Positions 54,183 to 64,000 of a DNA stretch of 64,000 bases are shown one piece after another. This DNA is from Glandiceps talaboti (lineage: Eukaryota; Hemichordata; Enteropneusta; Spengelidae): positions 14,269,501-14,333,500 of the forward strand of contig NC_135558.1 in assembly GCF_964340395.1 (NCBI RefSeq), in the 5' to 3' direction. The notes under the pieces were generated by a model. That model ran no database searches. It saw only the letters and a program-made list of their open reading frames with translations, and was not told where the DNA came from. The stretch's first letter is position 1; every line of letters starts with the position of its first letter. Made by a program: the position numbers and the translations under genes.

Positions 54183-55739
54183 TTACTTTACCAATTGATT
54201 GTTAATGCTAGCAGTTATACGAAAAAATTTAAAAGAGTTCGGTAGGAGTTCGTAACATTTTGTTGAAGTGCTCAGTTGCTTTCTCCATAAACTGTCTTCT
54301 ATTTGGCAGTGACTGAAGGTGTCACACGAACCATAGAATTGCATGTAGGGTGACAGGTATTCTCTGTCTTTTCCTCTCTTGTTTGTTTTGTAATCCGAAA
54401 AAAGGGTCGGTATAGGAAGTGGCAGCTGTTTTGATGCAAGTGCTAGGTATCTTTTGAATTCGTCCTGAGACACGCGAGGAAAGTGTTTTTTCACCTGCCA
54501 CAAGGAGCCACTGGATTTTACAATAGTCACGTGACAAGGAACTTCGTCATCGTCGTCGAGGTAATAAAGTCGTGTGTATTTGTCACCCTTGTTCCAGGGC
54601 ACAGCTGTGTAAGCCCTACTGGTTATACTACTTTTCAGTGTCTGGAATAGATGGTTGGTGAAATTGTGATCTCGATCATCATCGTACACGTAATCGTCCA
54701 AGAGACTCTTGACAAAAATGTGTCGTCCATCCACAACGTCTATTTTTTCATCCCCCTTTTGAATGGCTGCTATAATGTGCCTTCTAATTAAGCAGGGGAA
54801 TATATTTTTACTGTGGTCAAGAGAGGAAACGATTTCGACAATGGCTGGCATGAAATCGTTGTATGAATTTTTAAATTCTTCACTGCGATATTTCAGGCGA
54901 TAAATAACAAGCAGCATTTCATATACAAAAAGGCATTTTCCAACAAGGCTTCCCGAATACGAGCCGTTAGCTTTAACGATATCAAGAAGGGGATCGTAAA
55001 CTGCCTCAGAATGGGTTATTGTCGGTGACATGTGTGCAATTATTGCCACGGCACACAATAGTTTCGATGCCATGTTCGTGTTGTCTGTTAAAATGTACAC
55101 CTCTCTGCTCAACACCAAACACAGGTCAAGAAAATCTGTCAGTGAATCTACAGGAAACTGCCAACGAGATTGTGACCGTATATTGGCCAAGTACAGTGTT
55201 GTAAACATTGGCAAGACTACTGAACAGGCAGTTACTCTGTATGAGTTTTCAACAACGTTTTCTGTTGTCATGTCCTGAAGTAACTGAAAGGACATACGTG
55301 TAACCATTTCTTTCTCCAATAGACGATAACGTTGTAATAGTATACCTGACCCAACGAAATCAAAGGAGATTTCTTGAGAGGGACCACTAAAACGAGAAGG
55401 TGTTATTTGTAGGAGGTTTCGAGTGAATAAATCAATGGTAAAAATCTCTTTTTCCTTTCTTTTCACCAGAGTCCAGCGATCAATGATACCACCGGACTTG
55501 CACCTTAAAACGTTTCTGGTCCTCGTGTACAAATGCACAAAGAGCAAACTCGTTCCTCTGGCCAAAGAATGTCCCAAATCGAAAGTTGCTTCGTATGAAT
55601 AGATGAGTTTGTTTTGAGGCGCGTGGCCACTGTCTGTCAGTGGATGTATCACTGGCCATTGGGTTTCTCTGCTGTACACAGACAAGTGAGTCAATGGCTC
55701 TACAGACCGTACAACAAAAGTGATGTAGGTGAATGACAT
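54183..55739 (-). CDS. Unrecognised 518-aa protein
   Basis: The N-terminal about 120 residues are beta-rich (YITFVVRSVEPLTHLSVYSR, TSLLFVHLYTRTRN). They vaguely recall a C2-like sandwich, but no calcium-binding Asp pattern is seen. The middle is helical. An acidic patch (YLDDDDE) and a basic patch (DYKTNKRGKDREYL) follow. There is no signal peptide or membrane helix. It is divergent from the gene at 55847 across 107 bp. Its size and its place in a four-gene cluster suggest a structural or other conserved viral gene, which I cannot identify. Confidence 0.72.
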   Translation of the reverse strand: MSFTYITFVVRSVEPLTHLSVYSRETQWPVIHPLTDSGHAPQNKLIYSYEATFDLGHSLARGTSLLFVHLYTRTRNVLRCKSGGIIDRWTLVKRKEKEIFTIDLFTRNLLQITPSRFSGPSQEISFDFVGSGILLQRYRLLEKEMVTRMSFQLLQDMTTENVVENSYRVTACSVVLPMFTTLYLANIRSQSRWQFPVDSLTDFLDLCLVLSREVYILTDNTNMASKLLCAVAIIAHMSPTITHSEAVYDPLLDIVKANGSYSGSLVGKCLFVYEMLLVIYRLKYRSEEFKNSYNDFMPAIVEIVSSLDHSKNIFPCLIRRHIIAAIQKGDEKIDVVDGRHIFVKSLLDDYVYDDDRDHNFTNHLFQTLKSSITSRAYTAVPWNKGDKYTRLYYLDDDDEVPCHVTIVKSSGSLWQVKKHFPRVSQDEFKRYLALASKQLPLPIPTLFSDYKTNKRGKDREYLSPYMQFYGSCDTFSHCQIEDSLWRKQLSTSTKCYELLPNSFKFFRITASINNQLVK

Positions 55740-55846
55740 GTTTATTTCTGTTTAGAATTAAGCTTCGCCGGCCGTTATTGCAATTGTTTACATTTACGAC
55801 TTGGTCATTGTGCTAATATACAATTGTCATAGAGGAGTGTGTAAAA
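55740..55846. promoter_or_regulatory. Short divergent promoter region
   Basis: 107 bp between two divergent ATGs. An AT-rich TAATATACAAT lies about 27 nt before the plus-strand ATG. No CRE is present, unlike the promoters in the left half of the island. Confidence 0.45.
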
Positions 55847-56399
55847 ATGGATGATTTTCTACAAAGTATGGAAAAAATGAACATTTCATGTGTTCCCATG
55901 GAGGAATCCGATGCGTTACCGCTGTGTATTAATCGTGAGGAAAACCATAGAAGAAAAGTACGACGGGAAAGAAAGTTTCCACCAAACATGTTTGTTCGTT
56001 TACCCTACAATGTCTCACTGCCCCTGCCTCCCGAGAATGCCTTTTGTTCATTACGTATACCTACAAGCGGTAAAAATAAAGTAAATATACCCTTTCAACC
56101 AATGACATCAGTTCCCGTCAAAACTGCAGACACTTATTTCCCTTCAGATGTAAATATTGATGATTTGAAGAAGGAAGTGACAACTAGCTATTCTCAACCA
56201 ACACATGATCCTTTCCCTGTTGATGAAAGTGTCAAAACACGTGCACCAGCGTCCAATACACCCGAAAAAATGGTTCCAATTGAAATTTTTACCAAACCAA
56301 TAACTTCAACACCTATTAAAACCATTCACCCCAATCAGAAGCGGGATACCGTCACATGTACACCCTCCCAACCAACACCACTTCTGTGTGATATGGAAA
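55847..56399 (+). CDS. Pro/Thr-rich protein, truncated by the assembly gap
   Basis: 184 codons are visible before the gap. The sequence is low in hydrophobic residues and rich in Pro, Thr, Ser and Lys, with a basic patch RRKVRRERK near residue 36 and repeated P-V-K/P-I-K-T phrases (SVPVKTADT, STPIKTIHP). It looks disordered, like a tegument or scaffold-type protein. Open frame continuing past the gap is host DNA and not part of it. Its 3' end is unknown. Confidence 0.6.
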
Positions 56400-56499
56400 N
56401 NNNNNNNNNNNNNNNNNNNNNNNNNNNNNNNNNNNNNNNNNNNNNNNNNNNNNNNNNNNNNNNNNNNNNNNNNNNNNNNNNNNNNNNNNNNNNNNNNNN
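56400..56499. other. Assembly gap of 100 N
   Basis: A round 100-N gap normally means unknown size. The right end of the island and the left part of the second TRAF-locus copy are lost here. Confidence 0.98.
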
Positions 56500-57432
56500 A
56501 GTCACTATCAAAGTGGTGTTAGTAGTGGAAAAACACCAATTATGCATTTAATATTTTCAACGTGGGGGCAGCAGTGGGATCAAGTCCTTACCATTGATCC
56601 TGGCCCCTTTCACGTCTGACAACAATTTACACGTGTTTTTTGAAAACATATTTAAACAAAAAGGCTCTCTCAGCTTTTTAAATACTATAATTATATATCG
56701 CTTCATAGTAGCAAGAGCACAAGGTTGACATTTATCACATGTTTGTTTTTCAATAATTAATAAAGTTTACTCCATAAACCAATACACTTTGTGAATCTCT
56801 CCTGTGTTGTGATTGCTTTTTGCTTTTGTTAGTGAGTGAGAATATATTTCAGGTTCGAAAAGAAGTTTTTCTTAGTTATCTACTTGCATTGTATTGACGA
56901 CTGTTTTGTTTGTCGATTATCTGTTACTCAATTATCTGTCATTCAAATATATCAAGATATCGTCCAATTGTACGGTGTTCGATGTGAAATATTTCCCCCA
57001 TATAGATATATTTTACTGTTGTGTCTAGATGATGGTGGCGCCCTCTATGGTTTGGTAGGTGTGTATTAAATGTGCGTGATGCCCACTCATTATTTCAGAA
57101 ATTTCGAGATGTAATTGGAAAGATGTTAAATATATCATATATTCGTATATGAGAATCATTTTGTCTAGATTCCATATGGTTGTTATAATGCCCCGTATGT
57201 AGATAGAGCTTGGAAATGTTTGGAAAGAACTGTACATGTGTTTGTGTTTGTGTTTGTGTTTGTGTTTGTGTCAACATCTATGTTAATACAAATGTTGATA
57301 TCGTAAGACTGAGCCCGCTATAAAAACACCTCACTGTACTTGTCAGTACACTTGTCTGTGGTATGAACAACAATTGTTTGAATTTGTTTGTTATCATGGT
57401 TAGCTTTCTAATGGATTGTAATTTAGAACATG

Positions 57433-57468
<36 letters not shown>

Positions 57469-57557
57469 CTTTATACCTACCTACCTACTTACATAAATAA
57501 TACATACATACATACATACATACATACATACATACATACATACATACATACATACAT

Positions 57558-57608
<51 letters not shown>

Positions 57609-57615
57609 GGCAGGC

Positions 57616-57659
<44 letters not shown>

Positions 57660-58089
57660 CGTAAGAAATCCAATTAATTTGAGAACTAACTTCCTTCACC
57701 AAGGTGACCGATATCAGGGGAATTGTGTAAGCATTCAATGAAGAACTTTTGGATTCGAAGAAAAGTAATGCGTAGACAAAAATCACAATTACTTTGTGCT
57801 TTACTGCAGACAGGAAAATTATATATATATATTATATTTATATATATATATATAATATACATCAAAGTCTTATTTATTGTAAATATTTTATTGACATATT
57901 TTGTGTTGAATTTTCATGAAAAGCTGAACTATGAAAAAATAAATATTCACGGCAGTAATTTGGTATTAACTGCTCAAGAGAAGTAAATGTATTCAGCCAG
58001 CTGAATAAGGATTTGATTATTTTATAAACACAATATACACACACAAATATATATATGTGTGTGAAATGGAAATTGAGGAAAGAAAATGT

Positions 58090-58159
58090 ATACGTGTAAG
58101 TCGGACCCACGTCCCCTGAATACTAATCAGAGTGCTCTAGCCAGCTGAGCTAACGTGTC
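58090..58159 (-). tRNA. tRNA-Thr-like pseudogene, right copy
   Basis: Second copy of the element at 29107-29176. The anticodon loop is TTAGTAT here, and the T loop is again abnormal (GTCCGAC). Confidence 0.45.
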
Positions 58160-58309
58160 AACTAGTAGATTGTGTGGGTTGTCCTGGCACCTTTCTATTC
58201 CTCGGCAGGTGAGAAGAAGAACCGAATTTCTCTTTTAAGGGTTTTATATACAGAAATGAGGTTAGTGCCTGTAAATGTAAATCTTACCACGTCCACAGTT
58301 AGTGCAGGA

Positions 58310-63354
<5,045 letters not shown>

Positions 63355-64000
63355 CTAATAGAAAGATATTTGAAGTCATCAAAATCGATAAACAACACAA
63401 TAGGGCTGAAATCTACATTTTGAAAATGTAGAGATACATATTTTAACACAGAAGTGTCATATGGTAAAACCATGTGATATCCAAATTACCATTTATGGTA
63501 TTCACACATACTTATTTATATAACTTGACGTCCACTATAGATATACCTTAAATAAATACAATTCCTGTTCTTTAATGACGTAATAAAGGAATTATATTAC
63601 TCTCTGAAAAATGTGTTGTACGTAACCAATCTTTGTGGAAATATCAATATCGAATCATACGCTGATGTTGGGAATTCACAAATTGTAATCGGACCATTTT
63701 GGCAATCCGGAGGTCTTTCGGGTCAATTGTTCAAGACGTAGTTCAATTATTTGTCATGTTTACACTCGTGTCTTTTTTGTTGACTATATAACCCGGAACT
63801 AAAATTCAAGTCTATTTTAAATGGAGGTCAACCTTTCTGTACCATATATAGGACACGTAATTTTACTTGTATTATTAGGTGGCTACATAAATATAACGTT
63901 ACGGATATGTATGATGCTACTACTTTTACATTCTCGTAAACCATAGCTGTTATTTCTTCCCTGATACTGCGAAAGTGGTGCGTCTTATACTGTGCCGTAA
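63355..64000. other. TRAF intron or upstream region
   Basis: No RING exon or other feature is recognised. The minus-strand open frame across 63255-63473 only reads through the exon at 63279-63354. Confidence 0.5.

Larger units (their letters stand above)
32831..56399. mobile_element. Endogenous large-DNA-virus-like island (incomplete at its right end)
   Basis: About 23.6 kb of closely packed, intronless genes on both strands, unlike the sparse, intron-rich host DNA around it. Signs of a viral genome segment are the following. TATA boxes lie 36-57 nt before many of the ATGs, with AATAAA just after several stops. Gene families are in tandem (1177-bp unit x3, twin 376-aa genes). There are two different tandem repeat arrays and a perfect palindrome between divergent genes. 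The gene content includes RING, BTB/BACK-like and membrane proteins plus unrecognised large proteins. No polymerase, helicase, terminase, capsid, integrase or transposase is present in the visible part. The left edge is defined by loss of similarity to the right TRAF copy, and the right edge is lost in the N gap. A malacoherpesvirus-like origin is possible but unproven. The frames are intact, so it is recent. Confidence 0.7.

Noticed and set aside
54183-55739. C2 domain in the 518-aa protein
   Set aside because: Only a vague strand pattern, with no calcium-binding Asp set and no convincing boundaries.
32831-56399. Polinton/Maverick, Teratorn or retrovirus identity
   Set aside because: No integrase, protein-primed polymerase, packaging ATPase, piggyBac-type transposase, LTRs or gag/pol is visible. 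The gap prevents complete exclusion.
56400-56551. Continuation of the 55847 gene past the gap
   Set aside because: Sequence from 56500 is the start of the TRAF-locus copy (identical to 27521 onward), so the open frame there is accidental.

Overview
The window is animal (metazoan) nuclear DNA. Genes with GT-AG introns, TRAF genes, CR1/Jockey-type and other non-LTR retrotransposons, a MITE and very dense microsatellites suggest a marine invertebrate (mollusc, brachiopod or amphioxus grade). I cannot name the species. Part of the window is unlike the rest: 32831-56399 is packed with intronless genes and looks like an endogenous large DNA virus.

Layout. 1-1190: a frameshifted zinc-finger/tyrosine-recombinase relic. 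1.2-17.6 kb: mostly gene-poor, with one small secreted Cys-rich peptide gene (7446-7661), a degenerate LINE (11.3-13.5 kb), a LINE tail (about 14.45-14.66 kb) and AATC arrays. 17607-24358 (minus): a complete seven-exon TRAF gene (RING, TRAF zinc fingers, coiled coil, MATH) with two alternative, phase-compatible RING first exons. 25.25-26.6 kb: a second truncated LINE. 27521-32830 and 56500-61728 are near-identical copies of one TRAF locus. The right copy continues through its second exon (63279-63354). The left copy stops abruptly in the intron before that exon, exactly where the virus-like island starts. A 100-N gap (56400-56499) separates the island from the right copy. The simplest reading is that two haplotypes were laid end to end, one carrying the insertion and one empty.

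The island encodes about 15 compact genes. They comprise a three-type paralogous family (one member fused to a RING), a second RING protein with a possible BIR-like zinc site, and twin 376-aa genes. There are also three tandem 280-aa genes (1177-bp unit), two proteins sharing a 5' leader (a Cys/His-rich 336-aa protein and a BTB/BACK-like 769-aa protein), two small membrane proteins, and three large unrecognised proteins (460, 431 with a CaaX end, 518). A further gene is cut by the gap, and there is an intron-containing tRNA-Tyr gene. Many of the genes have a TATA box 36-57 nt upstream of the ATG. CRE (TGACGTCA/GACGTC) sites crowd the promoters, including a perfect 40-bp palindrome between two divergent genes. 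Two tandem repeat arrays (6 x 279 bp, about 3.7 x 311 bp) share a conserved motif and octamer (ATTTGCAT) sites.

No polymerase, terminase, capsid, integrase or transposase gene is visible, so the viral family is unproven. A malacoherpesvirus-like nuclear DNA virus is my leading guess. The recurring theme of RING, BTB/BACK and possible BIR proteins inside a TRAF gene suggests interference with ubiquitin and TRAF signalling, but that is inference.
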